The position numbers were made by a program, and so were the translations under genes. The notes under the pieces are model-generated. The model had not been told where the DNA came from. It searched no databases and was given only the letters and a program-made list of their open reading frames with translations. A stretch of DNA of 64,000 nt from Stenotrophomonas indicatrix (lineage in GTDB: Bacteria > Pseudomonadota > Gammaproteobacteria > Xanthomonadales > Xanthomonadaceae), in contig NZ_PEJS01000001.1 of the NCBI RefSeq assembly GCF_002750975.1, positions 2,790,001 to 2,854,000 of the forward strand. The letters run 5' to 3'. Position 1 is the stretch's first letter. Each line of letters begins with the position of its first letter. Positions 26,462 through 34,076 of this stretch are shown piece after piece.

Positions 26462-27214
26462 TTACTGGCCTGGGCCCATGCCGCGGTTCATCCCGATCGC
26501 CTGGGCCACGTTCTGGCTCAAGGGCAGGTTGTTGGCCGCGGTATTGCGTACCAGCTCCAGCTGCAGCCGGTTGCTGGCGGTCTGTCCATCGCCGGCCAGG
26601 GCAATGCCCTGCCCCACGCTGCCATTGCGGATCCACTGCTGTACCAGGCTCTGCCCATCAACCTGCAGCAGCAGGCGCGCCTGGTTGCCATCGAGCATGG
26701 CGGTGGCAGTAGCCCCGCCCTGCTGTGCCTGTGCCATGCGGCTGCCGTCATCGCCCAGTGCGGTCGGCACCGCGCCGTCACGCACGGTCAGGGTGGTCAC
26801 GTTGCGTGCGGTGTTGCCATCGCCGGCCACCTGCACGCTCTGCACCAGTCCGCTGGCATTGGCCAGGCCGGTACTGTCGATGCTGCGCCCTGCCGTTGCC
26901 GGCAACGGTGCGTCAGCGGCGGTAACCTGCACGCTTGGCTGGAAGCTCAGCTTGGGGGTGCCGCCATTGCGGAAATCCATGCCCAGGGTCAGCGCGCCCT
27001 GCACCACTGCACCGTTGGGCCCCTGCCACTGCGAAATCATCGTCACCCCGAACCAGGCCACGTTGTTGCCGCCAACGGTGTAGCGGCCGCGCATCAGGTT
27101 CAGTTCGGGATCGGGTATTTCCTTCAGGCCTCGCCCCGGTGCACCGTCTGCCGCCATCAACGGCGACACCGGCAACATCAGCAGCAGAGCGAGTACTACA
27201 CGTTGGCATTGCAT
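26462..27214 (-). CDS. Secreted protein in FapE position of amyloid-like operon
   Basis: A 250-residue exported protein with a signal peptide (VVLALLLMLPVSPLMAAD). The strong ribosome-binding site GAAGGAGG before the ATG at 27214 sets the start. No enzyme motif is seen. The middle contains VQVAGDGNTARN and the C-terminal third IALAGDGQTASN, both echoing the Asn/Gly-rich core of the fibril-subunit repeats encoded upstream. It is rich in Gln and Asn and has no Cys in the mature part. It occupies the fifth place of six, where Pseudomonas has fapE, a secreted minor fibril component. Assignment to FapE is by position and composition, not clear sequence identity. Confidence 0.75.
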   Translation of the reverse strand: MQCQRVVLALLLMLPVSPLMAADGAPGRGLKEIPDPELNLMRGRYTVGGNNVAWFGVTMISQWQGPNGAVVQGALTLGMDFRNGGTPKLSFQPSVQVTAADAPLPATAGRSIDSTGLANASGLVQSVQVAGDGNTARNVTTLTVRDGAVPTALGDDGSRMAQAQQGGATATAMLDGNQARLLLQVDGQSLVQQWIRNGSVGQGIALAGDGQTASNRLQLELVRNTAANNLPLSQNVAQAIGMNRGMGPGQ

Positions 27215-27227
27215 GATCGTGCCTCCT

Positions 27228-27932
27228 TCAGAACAGGTCGGCGTGGCTGAAGCCGAAGTCGACCAGTTCGGCGTCGGTGATCGGTCCCTGCCGCGCATAC
27301 AACGCGCGGGCACTGGGCCGTTCGCTGGGTTGCAGCAGCACCGTATTGCGATCGAAGTCGCTGCCGATCACGACGAAAACGGCGCGTGACGGCCAGGCGG
27401 CACTGAACTCGGCCAGTGACAGGCTGCGGTTGCCCAGGATCGGATCGGCCACTTCCACCACCCCGTCGCGCACCTGCTTGAGCACGACGAAATGCCGGAA
27501 GCCGCGTACATCCATCAGCACCAGTCCAGGAACCCGCAACGTGCGCAGGCGCGATTCATCGATGCGATAACCGCGTCCACGCATGCCCAGCGATTCGACA
27601 TAGCGTTTGATGTCCAGCAGTGAAAAACCGCGTTCCTTGACCAGCTGTGGATCCGATACCCCCATCATTCCCTCGATCACCGTCGCCTCGGTGGTGTCCA
27701 GGTGGTAGGCATAACGCAGGATGGTGGCCAGAGCGGCCGCCCCGCAGCTGTAGTCGGTGTGCTGCCGCACCAGGTTGCGATAACGCCGCTCCTGCATGCT
27801 TTCCACCTTCTGCTGCAGCAGCGCGCCATTGGGCAGCACCCCGCTGAACACCACCTCGCCTGCCCAGCCACATGCGCTGGTCAGCAGCAGCAGGCAGGGC
27901 AGCAGACGCAACCACCAGCGATGACCGGCCAT
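27228..27932 (-). CDS. fapD: C39-like cysteine protease (FapD-like)
   Basis: A 234-residue exported peptidase C39 domain protein. An N-terminal hydrophobic segment (LLPCLLLLTSACGWAG) is followed by the catalytic Cys63 in DYSCGAAALA, His147 in GFRHFVVLK and Asp163 in VADPILG. C39 peptidases cut after double-Gly leaders in bacteriocin exporters; the stand-alone periplasmic form is typical of FapD, needed for Fap assembly. The ATG at 27932 has GGAG eight bases upstream; a GTG at 27944 is possible. It lies 13 bases from the fapE-position gene and 140 bases after fapC, with a hairpin in that gap. Confidence 0.87.
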   Translation of the reverse strand: MAGHRWWLRLLPCLLLLTSACGWAGEVVFSGVLPNGALLQQKVESMQERRYRNLVRQHTDYSCGAAALATILRYAYHLDTTEATVIEGMMGVSDPQLVKERGFSLLDIKRYVESLGMRGRGYRIDESRLRTLRVPGLVLMDVRGFRHFVVLKQVRDGVVEVADPILGNRSLSLAEFSAAWPSRAVFVVIGSDFDRNTVLLQPSERPSARALYARQGPITDAELVDFGFSHADLF

Positions 27933-27998
27933 GCCGTTCTCCACGAGAAGGAAGGAGCCCCTGCCCCAAGGGGGAGGAGGGACAGGGGCCCCCGGGGG

Positions 27999-28026
27999 AA
28001 CCCGGCCATTGGCGGATGGCCGGGCT
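27999..28026 (-). promoter_or_regulatory. Hairpin between fapC-like and fapD-like genes
   Basis: A perfect 9-bp stem, CCCGGCCAT with ATGGCCGGG and a six-base loop, lies about 50 bases after the fapC-like stop. No T run follows. It may act as a partial terminator or 3' mRNA stabiliser, giving more fibril subunit than protease. This role is inference. Confidence 0.5.
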
Positions 28027-28072
28027 TGTTGCGCTCAACGCAGGTTCGCTGCGAAAGCGGTCACACCGTGGA

Positions 28073-29455
28073 TCACTCGCCGCCGCCGGTCCCACCGCCG
28101 GTGCTCGGCTGCGCCACGGCCAATGCCAGGCTGTTGGCCTGCAGGTTGCCGGTACCCGATGCCACGTTCACGCCGATGTTGCCGGATGCGCCGGAGAACG
28201 CGCTGCCGGACAGTGCCGAGGTGTTGGTCGCATTGACGTTCACCCAGCGGGTGGTGCTGACCGTGCCACTGAGGCTGGCATACAGGTCGGCCACGCCCAG
28301 CTCGACGAACTGGCTGGTGCCGCTTTCACGCGTATCGAAGCCCAGGCCACCCACTCCCGGCCGGTTCGGGTTCATCGTTGCATTCTGGATCTCGTTGTCC
28401 AGATCGATGTGCCCGGTCGCATTGCCACCCGGATGCGGCAGGTCGCCACTCCACGAATCGAGGTAGTAGTTGGCCATCTGGTAGGCATTGCCGGTGCCGC
28501 GATAGGTACCGGCACCCACGGCCAGGGTACCGCCTGCGACGCGACCGCTCAGGCCGACCTGCACCGTATCGGTGTAGGACTGCACGAAGCCGGCGTTGGA
28601 CACGGTGTTGCCGGTGGACACCTGGTTGGAGCTGATGCTCGACTGTGCCATCGCACTGGTTGCCACCGAGGCTGCGAGCGCGTTCTTCTGCTCGTTGTTG
28701 TTGCCCGAGGCGATGTTCACGCCGATGTTGCCCGAGGCACCGCCGAAGGCATTGCCACCGAGGCCGGCGGCGTTGGTGACGCCGGAGTTCATGGTGGTGT
28801 TGCCGAAGCCGGCCTGGTTGACGAACACCTCGGCGTCGGCCATGCCGAAGCTGAAGGAAGCATCCGCAGCGGACAGCGACGCAGCATTGTCCTGCGCGTT
28901 GTTGTCGCCGGCCACCACGTTGAAGCCGAGGTTGCCGGAGGCACCCGCACCGACATCATCGGCGATCGATGCACTGTTGGTGACCAGGCTGTTGCCGGTG
29001 AGGTTGTTGCTGATCGACTGGCGGTTGTCGATCACGGCGATGGCTGCCGAATCCAGGTCGATGTCACCGGTGATGGTCGGATCGCCGGAGAAGTTGATGT
29101 CCGAGCTCAGCCGCAGATCCTTCTCCAGGTTCACGTCGACGCCGTGGTTGTTCTTTTCCTTGCGCTCGTCGGCCTGGATGTTGCTGTTCTTCTGCACCTG
29201 CTCGTTGACGTTCACCGTGCGGGTACGGCTCACGTTCGAGGTGTCGGTGTTGTTGCGTACCGTGGTGTTGGTGCGGGTCCAGTTGCGGACTTCGTTGTCG
29301 GTATGGTTGTGCGTGTCGTTGCGGGTTTCGGTCACGACATGGTTGTGGTTGATGTTCGCATTGGCATTCTGGTTGTCCCAGCCATTGGCCGCAGCAGCGG
29401 TCGAGGCAGTGGCAATTGCCATGGCGAGTACGGTCTTTTTGACAGTCGCTTTCAT
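28073..29455 (-). CDS. fapC: FapC-like functional amyloid fibril subunit
   Basis: A 460-residue secreted protein of low-complexity, Asn/Ala/Ser/Gly/Thr-rich composition. After a signal peptide (about 1-23) comes an Asn/His/Thr-rich region (24-110), then three repeats near residues 144-196, 213-263 and 404-448. Each carries the core GASGN(I/L)G(V/F)N(V/I), an (A/V)(S/A)G turn and N.Q.N, the hallmark of FapB/FapC amyloid repeats. Linker 1 is short and linker 2 about 140 residues, as in FapC. The CxxC at the C-terminus of Pseudomonas FapC is absent; the protein ends in Gly/Thr-rich sequence and has no Cys. The start is ATG 29455 (AGAGGG upstream). It is the third gene of the operon. Confidence 0.85.
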   Translation of the reverse strand: MKATVKKTVLAMAIATASTAAAANGWDNQNANANINHNHVVTETRNDTHNHTDNEVRNWTRTNTTVRNNTDTSNVSRTRTVNVNEQVQKNSNIQADERKEKNNHGVDVNLEKDLRLSSDINFSGDPTITGDIDLDSAAIAVIDNRQSISNNLTGNSLVTNSASIADDVGAGASGNLGFNVVAGDNNAQDNAASLSAADASFSFGMADAEVFVNQAGFGNTTMNSGVTNAAGLGGNAFGGASGNIGVNIASGNNNEQKNALAASVATSAMAQSSISSNQVSTGNTVSNAGFVQSYTDTVQVGLSGRVAGGTLAVGAGTYRGTGNAYQMANYYLDSWSGDLPHPGGNATGHIDLDNEIQNATMNPNRPGVGGLGFDTRESGTSQFVELGVADLYASLSGTVSTTRWVNVNATNTSALSGSAFSGASGNIGVNVASGTGNLQANSLALAVAQPSTGGGTGGGE

Positions 29456-29499
29456 GGTGCCCTCTCTCTCATCAGGTGATTGGTTCGGGTGGGTGGTAC

Positions 29500-30114
29500 T
29501 CACGGGTTGCCCTGCACGACCAGGCCCAGAACATTGGCCGTATCGTTTCGCGCTCCCGCGATCTGATTGAGTTGCAGGACACCGTCGAAGCCCCGCAGTG
29601 CCGTCGACGAAACGCCGACACTGCGGATACCCGCCGCAACACCGTCACCGGTATCGCCCTGCCCCCCTGCTGACGCGATGTCCGAGGCGGCCAACGCCGT
29701 GTCATCGGACTCGCGTATTCCTTGCCGGGCCAGCGTCGCGCTGACGACGTTGAGCGTCGTGTTGGCGATGCCGCTGGCCTGGTTGATCGATGCAATGCCG
29801 CTGGCGCCTGCCAATGCCTGTCCGGCGATGTGCGCGCTGGCTTCCAGTGGTGCCGAAAGCACGACGTCGTTGCTGTGCTGCTGGCGCGCAGCGATGGCCA
29901 CGTCGGCGCGGTCGCCGCTGGCCATGCCATGCAGATTGGCCTGGATGTTGAGATCGCCCGCCGCCTGGTTGATGGCGATGGCACCACTGGCACCGGCCAG
30001 CGCGCGACCGTCGATGCGGGTCACGTCGAGGTAGGCCAGCATCCCGCTGTAGTCGTCGGCCAGCGCTGTGGCGGGCAATGCCAGCCAGGCCGCCAGCAGC
30101 ACTGCGCGCTTCAC
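29500..30114 (-). CDS. fapB: FapB-like minor amyloid subunit / nucleator
   Basis: A 204-residue secreted protein with signal peptide (VLLAAWLALPATALAD). It has three Fap-type repeats: GRALAGASGAIAINQAAGD (about 36-65), GQALAGASGIASINQASG (about 98-129) and a weaker one, GVLQLNQIAGARNDTAN (about 178-195). FapB is the smaller repeat protein thought to nucleate FapC fibrils; size and position just before the fapC-like gene fit. It lacks the C-terminal CxxC of Pseudomonas FapB. Its start overlaps the stop of the first operon gene by four bases (ATGA), so translation is coupled. Confidence 0.82.
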   Translation of the reverse strand: MKRAVLLAAWLALPATALADDYSGMLAYLDVTRIDGRALAGASGAIAINQAAGDLNIQANLHGMASGDRADVAIAARQQHSNDVVLSAPLEASAHIAGQALAGASGIASINQASGIANTTLNVVSATLARQGIRESDDTALAASDIASAGGQGDTGDGVAAGIRSVGVSSTALRGFDGVLQLNQIAGARNDTANVLGLVVQGNP

Positions 30115-30650
30115 TTGCCACCCGCCTGCGCCGGAGCGCCCAGCGGGAACTGCGACAGTGCGCCACGCACGGTATCGCCGATGCCGCGCGTGGTATTGCC
30201 GACCGCCCCCAGCGGGCCGCTCATCGCACCGCTGAGGCTGCTGCCGCTCATCATCCCCTCGCCCGAGCGTCCGAGGGTTCCGCCCAGGGCCTGCTGCGTC
30301 ACCCGCTCGACAGTGGTGACGCCGTGCGCGCGCACGCTGCCGGTCTGGCCAGCGCCGAGGCCGGCGTAGTCGTCATCGCTGAGTTCATCCATGCCGCTGG
30401 CAGCGCCGCTGCTGCCGAGTGCGGCGGCGATCTCATGCTGCGGTTTCGGATCGGCGATCAACGCCACGCCGGGCGGCGCCATGCGGTAGGCCGGGCGCGT
30501 AGACACGTCGCGCAGCAGGACGATCTCACCCGGCTGCGCCTTCACCCCTTGACGGGCACCCGAAGCCGCAGCCGCCAGCGGAACGGCCAGCACCAGCAGC
30601 AGCGCAAGCCGCCGGCCAGAAACAGTGAAAAGGGTGGTGCTGCCGTCCAT
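30111..30650 (-). CDS. First gene of amyloid-like operon, small exported protein (FapA position)
   Basis: A 179-residue protein with an N-terminal signal (LALLLVLAVPLAAAAS) and no recognised domain. The middle is ordinary (GEIVLLRDVSTRPAYRMAPP) and the C-terminal half is Gly/Ser-rich and probably disordered. The ATG at 30650 has GGAGAG close upstream and lies about 23 bases from the predicted sigma-54 transcription start. Fap operons begin with fapA, a small exported protein that acts as chaperone or regulator of subunit secretion; this gene fits by place and size only. Its stop overlaps the fapB-like start (ATGA). Confidence 0.75.
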   Translation of the reverse strand: MDGSTTLFTVSGRRLALLLVLAVPLAAAASGARQGVKAQPGEIVLLRDVSTRPAYRMAPPGVALIADPKPQHEIAAALGSSGAASGMDELSDDDYAGLGAGQTGSVRAHGVTTVERVTQQALGGTLGRSGEGMMSGSSLSGAMSGPLGAVGNTTRGIGDTVRGALSQFPLGAPAQAGGK

Positions 30651-30683
30651 GCCGCTCTCCCGTTGCATATGCGCAGGGAGAGA

Positions 30684-30698
30684 GCAGCTTTCGTGCCA
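30684..30698 (-). promoter_or_regulatory. Sigma-54 (-24/-12) promoter of the amyloid-like operon
   Basis: Read on the minus strand the site is TGGCACGAAAGCTGCT. Compared with consensus TGGCAC-N5-TTGC(A/T), the -24 hexamer and the GG-to-GC spacing are exact and only one base of the -12 element differs (CTGC). The start of transcription would fall near 30673, giving a 5' leader of about 23 bases that contains the GGAG ribosome-binding site. A sigma-54 activator gene adjoins the other end of the operon. Confidence 0.8.
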
Positions 30699-30831
30699 AC
30701 ACCGGAAGTCCGTCGCAGCGGGGGTTTGACGGGTAACACCGCGGCGGCATGACGCCACAGTGTTACAACTTCGTTCGGATTCCGTTCGCCTTAACGCGCA
30801 GGAAACACCACTGCGCAAGGCGCCATCGGCG

Positions 30832-30863
30832 CTGTATCAGTAGTGTTACAGGTACTGATACAG
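30832..30863. promoter_or_regulatory. Palindromic candidate activator-binding site upstream of operon
   Basis: Perfect 11-base arms CTGTATCAGTA/TACTGATACAG are separated by 10 bases, about 160-190 bases upstream of the predicted sigma-54 start. This is a normal distance for an enhancer site. The spacer contains GTGTTACA, which recurs at 30760-30767 and inverted (GTAACAC) at 30733-30739. No T run follows, so it is a poor terminator for the convergent symporter gene. Confidence 0.6.
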
Positions 30864-30880
30864 CCCGTTGCAGTGCCGCT

Positions 30881-32215
30881 TCAGGCGCGCGGCGGACTCG
30901 GGTCGGGATCATCGATACCGACGTTGGTGGACGGGTTGTCGTACACCGTCTGGTCGAGCAGGCCGGTTTCCTTGGCCACCAGCACCGGCACCAGCATCTG
31001 TCCGGTCACGTTGGTCATCGTGCGCATCATGTCCAGGATGCGGTCGATCGCATACAGGTAACCGATGGTTTCCAGCGGCAGGTTGGCCGCGCTCAGCACC
31101 ACCGTTGCCATGATCACCGCCGTACCCGGCACGCCGGCGGTGCCGAAGCTGCCCAACACCGAAGCGATCAGCACCACCACGTACTGCTCCGGCGTCAGCG
31201 GCACACCGCTGTACTGGGCGATGAACACCGCGCACAGCGCCGGATAGATCGCACCGCAGCCGTCCATCTTGATGCTCGCGCCCAGCGGCACCGCGAACGA
31301 ACCGTAGTCCTTGTTCACGCCCAGGTTGTGGGTGATCGAGCGCAGCGCGACCGGCATCGCCGCGAAGCTGGAGGAACTGACGAAGGCCACCTGCATGCCC
31401 GGCGCCGCGCCACGGAAAAACTTCAGCGGGTTCAGGCCATGCGCCAGCAGCAGCGCGCTGTACACCACCACGATGTGCAGCGCGCAGGCCACGTACAGCG
31501 CCAGCACGAAGTGGCCCAGCGGCAGCAGCTTCTCGAAGCCGTAGCTGCCGACCAGGCCGGCAATCAGGCCGAAGGTGCCGATCGGGGTGACTTCCAGCAC
31601 GAAGCGGGTCACCTGGATCATGATGTCGCTCATCTGCCCGACCAGCTTGCGCGCCTCGGTCACCTTCTCGCCAAGCTTGACGATGGCAAAGCCGACCAGG
31701 CCAGCGAAGAAGATCACCGGCAGGATCGAACCACGGCCCGCGGCCAGCACGGTCTCACCGGCGGCGTTGACCTTGGTGCCGATACCCGACAGCGCGTAGA
31801 ACACGTTGGATGGCACCACATCCAGCAGCACCTGCACCACGCTGGGCACTTCGCGCGGCACATAGTTGCTGGCCATCGACAGCTGCAGGCCACCGGCGCC
31901 GGGCTGCAGCACCGTACCCACGCCCAGGCCCACGCATACCGCCAGCGCGGCAGTGATCACGAACCACAGGAACGTGCGCCCGCTGAGCGCGGCGACCGAT
32001 TTCTGGCCGTGCAGCGAAGAGATCGCGTTGATGACCGCGAAGAACACCAGCGGCACCGCGATCATCTTGATCAGCGTGACGTACAGCTCGCCGAGCGGGC
32101 CGAGCCAGGTTTCAGCAGCTGGGCCAAGCGCCCAGCCGGCCAGCGCACCGAGCACGAAGCCACCGACCACGCGCTGCCAGAATGGAATCCGCAGCCAGGC
32201 AGAGACCAGCTTCAT
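30881..32215 (-). CDS. Dicarboxylate/amino acid:cation symporter (DAACS family)
   Basis: A 444-residue inner-membrane secondary transporter importing C4-dicarboxylates or acidic amino acids with Na+ or H+. Family marks include the serine-rich hairpin SSSSFAAMPVALR (about residue 280) and the substrate/cation region DGCGAIYPALCAVFIA. MRTMTNVTGQML lies in helix 8. About eight helices plus two re-entrant loops are expected. The ATG at 32215 starts MKLVSAWLRIPFWQR; a longer frame adds 15 unlikely residues. The tail beyond the last helix is acidic and short. Exact substrate undetermined; gltP and dctA-type proteins are close relatives. Confidence 0.92.
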   Translation of the reverse strand: MKLVSAWLRIPFWQRVVGGFVLGALAGWALGPAAETWLGPLGELYVTLIKMIAVPLVFFAVINAISSLHGQKSVAALSGRTFLWFVITAALAVCVGLGVGTVLQPGAGGLQLSMASNYVPREVPSVVQVLLDVVPSNVFYALSGIGTKVNAAGETVLAAGRGSILPVIFFAGLVGFAIVKLGEKVTEARKLVGQMSDIMIQVTRFVLEVTPIGTFGLIAGLVGSYGFEKLLPLGHFVLALYVACALHIVVVYSALLLAHGLNPLKFFRGAAPGMQVAFVSSSSFAAMPVALRSITHNLGVNKDYGSFAVPLGASIKMDGCGAIYPALCAVFIAQYSGVPLTPEQYVVVLIASVLGSFGTAGVPGTAVIMATVVLSAANLPLETIGYLYAIDRILDMMRTMTNVTGQMLVPVLVAKETGLLDQTVYDNPSTNVGIDDPDPSPPRA

Positions 32216-32369
32216 AGGCAATCCAAGGGGGTAGGAAGGGATGCTGGCACGATAGCCCAAGGCGGGCCGCAGAACGACCGCCCGCGTGGCAAATCAGTGT
32301 GTCATCGGCGTGCCTTGCGAGGCCGGGCATAATGAACGTCCCGTTACACTTTGTGAGATCCCAGCGTCC

Positions 32370-34076
32370 ATGCGCCGTTCCGTCTCCCTGTTGGCCGCCT
32401 GCGCCACGACCCTGCTGCTCGGCGCCTGCGCCAGCACCGCTCCCGCGTCCGCCCCGGCCGGCCTGAAGGTCACCGTTGCCCCCGTCGCCCACCCGGCCGG
32501 TGAAACCCCGCAGTGGTGGTACCGCAGCGGCGCTGCGCAGGCAGCGGCGAACGGCGCGATGGCAGGCAAGGCCAAGAACGTCATCCTGTTTCTGGGTGAC
32601 GGCATGAGCCTGACCACCGTGGCCGCCTCGCGCATCTACGAAGGCCAGCAGAAGGGTGGCTCGGGTGAAGAAAACCTGCTGTCGTGGGAGCGTTTCCCCG
32701 CCACCGCGTTCAGCAAGACCTACAACACCGATTCGCAGACCCCGGATTCGGCCGGCACCATGACCGCCATCACCACCGGCGTGAAGACCCACATGGGTGC
32801 GATCGGCGTCAGTGCCGGCAGCCGCACCGACTGCGCCGACAGCCTGTCCAAGGGCCTGCTGACCTGGCTGCAGCTGGCCGACAGCGCCGGCCTGGCCACT
32901 GGCGTGGTCTCCACTGCGCGCCTGACCCACGCCACGCCGGCCGCAACCTATGCGCATTCGCCCGAGCGCAACTGGGAGAACGACACCGACCTGACCGAGG
33001 CGGCCAAGGCCGCCGGCTGCAAGGACATCGCCCAGCAGCTGCTGTCGACCTCGCGTTACGGCCGCGGCCCGCTGGTCGCCCTGGGCGGTGGTCGCGGTGA
33101 GTTCACCACCGTGGAAGAGCGCGACCCCGAGTACGACGACAAAGTCGGCCAGCGCCTGGACGGCCGCAGCCTGGTGCAGGAATGGCAGCAGGCGCACCCG
33201 CAGGGCGCCTACGTCTGGAACAGCAAGCAGCTGCAGGCCGCCGCCAACGCTCCGGCGATCCTCGGCCTGTTCGAGCCCGACCACATGCGCTACGAATACG
33301 AACGCCCGCAGGACCCGGCCGGTGAGCCGAGCCTGGCCGAGCTGACCGCTGCGGCGATCAAGAACCTGTCGCGCCATCAGGAAGGCTACGTGCTGATGAT
33401 CGAAGGCGCGCGCATCGACCACGCCAACCACAGCGGTAACGCCTACCGTGCGCTGACCGAAACCGTGGCCCTGTCCGATGCCGTGCGCGTGGCCAACGAG
33501 CTGACCTCGGCCGATGACACCCTGATCATCGTCACCGCCGATCATTCGCACACCCTGAACTTCGTCGGCTACCCGGCCCGCGGCAATCCGATCCTGGGCA
33601 AGGTGAAGGACAAGGGTGGCGAAGACGGCGCCGGCAAGCTCGACTACGCGCTGGATGGCAACGGCCAGCCGTACACCACCCTGAGCTACGCCAACGGCCC
33701 CGGCCATACCGGCACCAGCAACCAGCAGCCGGCCGGTCCGAAGCGTTACCCGCACAACCCCAGCAGCTTCGAGCCGGCCAACGGCCGCCCGAACCTGCAC
33801 GACGTCGATACCGAGCATCCCGACTACATGCAGGAAGCGCTGGTACCGATGAAGTCCGAGTCGCATGGTGGCGAGGACGTCGGCATCTGGGCACGCGGCC
33901 CGGGCAGCAAGGCGATCCGCGGCACCCTGGAGCAGAACGCGATCTACCACATGATCGTGCAGGCCACCCCGGCCCTGCGCGATCGCCTGTGTCAGGCCGG
34001 CACCTGCGACGACAAGGGCGTACCGGTGGAACTGCCGGCACCGGCCACCTTCGAACGCAAGGCCGAGGCCAAGTGA
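32370..34076 (+). CDS. Alkaline phosphatase, lipoprotein
   Basis: A 568-residue PhoA-superfamily alkaline phosphatase releasing phosphate from monoesters in the envelope. The lipobox is LLLGACAST (Cys near residue 20). Metal and catalytic sites are FLGDGMSLTT near residue 75, the nucleophile Ser in QTPDSAGTMTA near residue 128, and the metal His/Asp sets in GARIDHANHSG and VTADHSHTL. A CATAAT/TACACT-rich segment lies at 32326-32350, but no clear Pho box was found. The stop overlaps the start of the WG-repeat gene (TGATG). A lipid-anchored form is common in Xanthomonadaceae. Confidence 0.92.
   Translation: MRRSVSLLAACATTLLLGACASTAPASAPAGLKVTVAPVAHPAGETPQWWYRSGAAQAAANGAMAGKAKNVILFLGDGMSLTTVAASRIYEGQQKGGSGEENLLSWERFPATAFSKTYNTDSQTPDSAGTMTAITTGVKTHMGAIGVSAGSRTDCADSLSKGLLTWLQLADSAGLATGVVSTARLTHATPAATYAHSPERNWENDTDLTEAAKAAGCKDIAQQLLSTSRYGRGPLVALGGGRGEFTTVEERDPEYDDKVGQRLDGRSLVQEWQQAHPQGAYVWNSKQLQAAANAPAILGLFEPDHMRYEYERPQDPAGEPSLAELTAAAIKNLSRHQEGYVLMIEGARIDHANHSGNAYRALTETVALSDAVRVANELTSADDTLIIVTADHSHTLNFVGYPARGNPILGKVKDKGGEDGAGKLDYALDGNGQPYTTLSYANGPGHTGTSNQQPAGPKRYPHNPSSFEPANGRPNLHDVDTEHPDYMQEALVPMKSESHGGEDVGIWARGPGSKAIRGTLEQNAIYHMIVQATPALRDRLCQAGTCDDKGVPVELPAPATFERKAEAK

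Noticed and set aside
30832..30863. The palindrome as terminator of the symporter gene
   Set aside because: No T run on the minus strand, AT-rich arms and a 10-base loop make it a poor terminator. Its position relative to the -24/-12 promoter favours a protein-binding site.
32261..32369. A Pho box before the alkaline phosphatase
   Set aside because: Only a partial TGTCAT (32300-32305) is present, without a second repeat 11 bases on; not enough to call.
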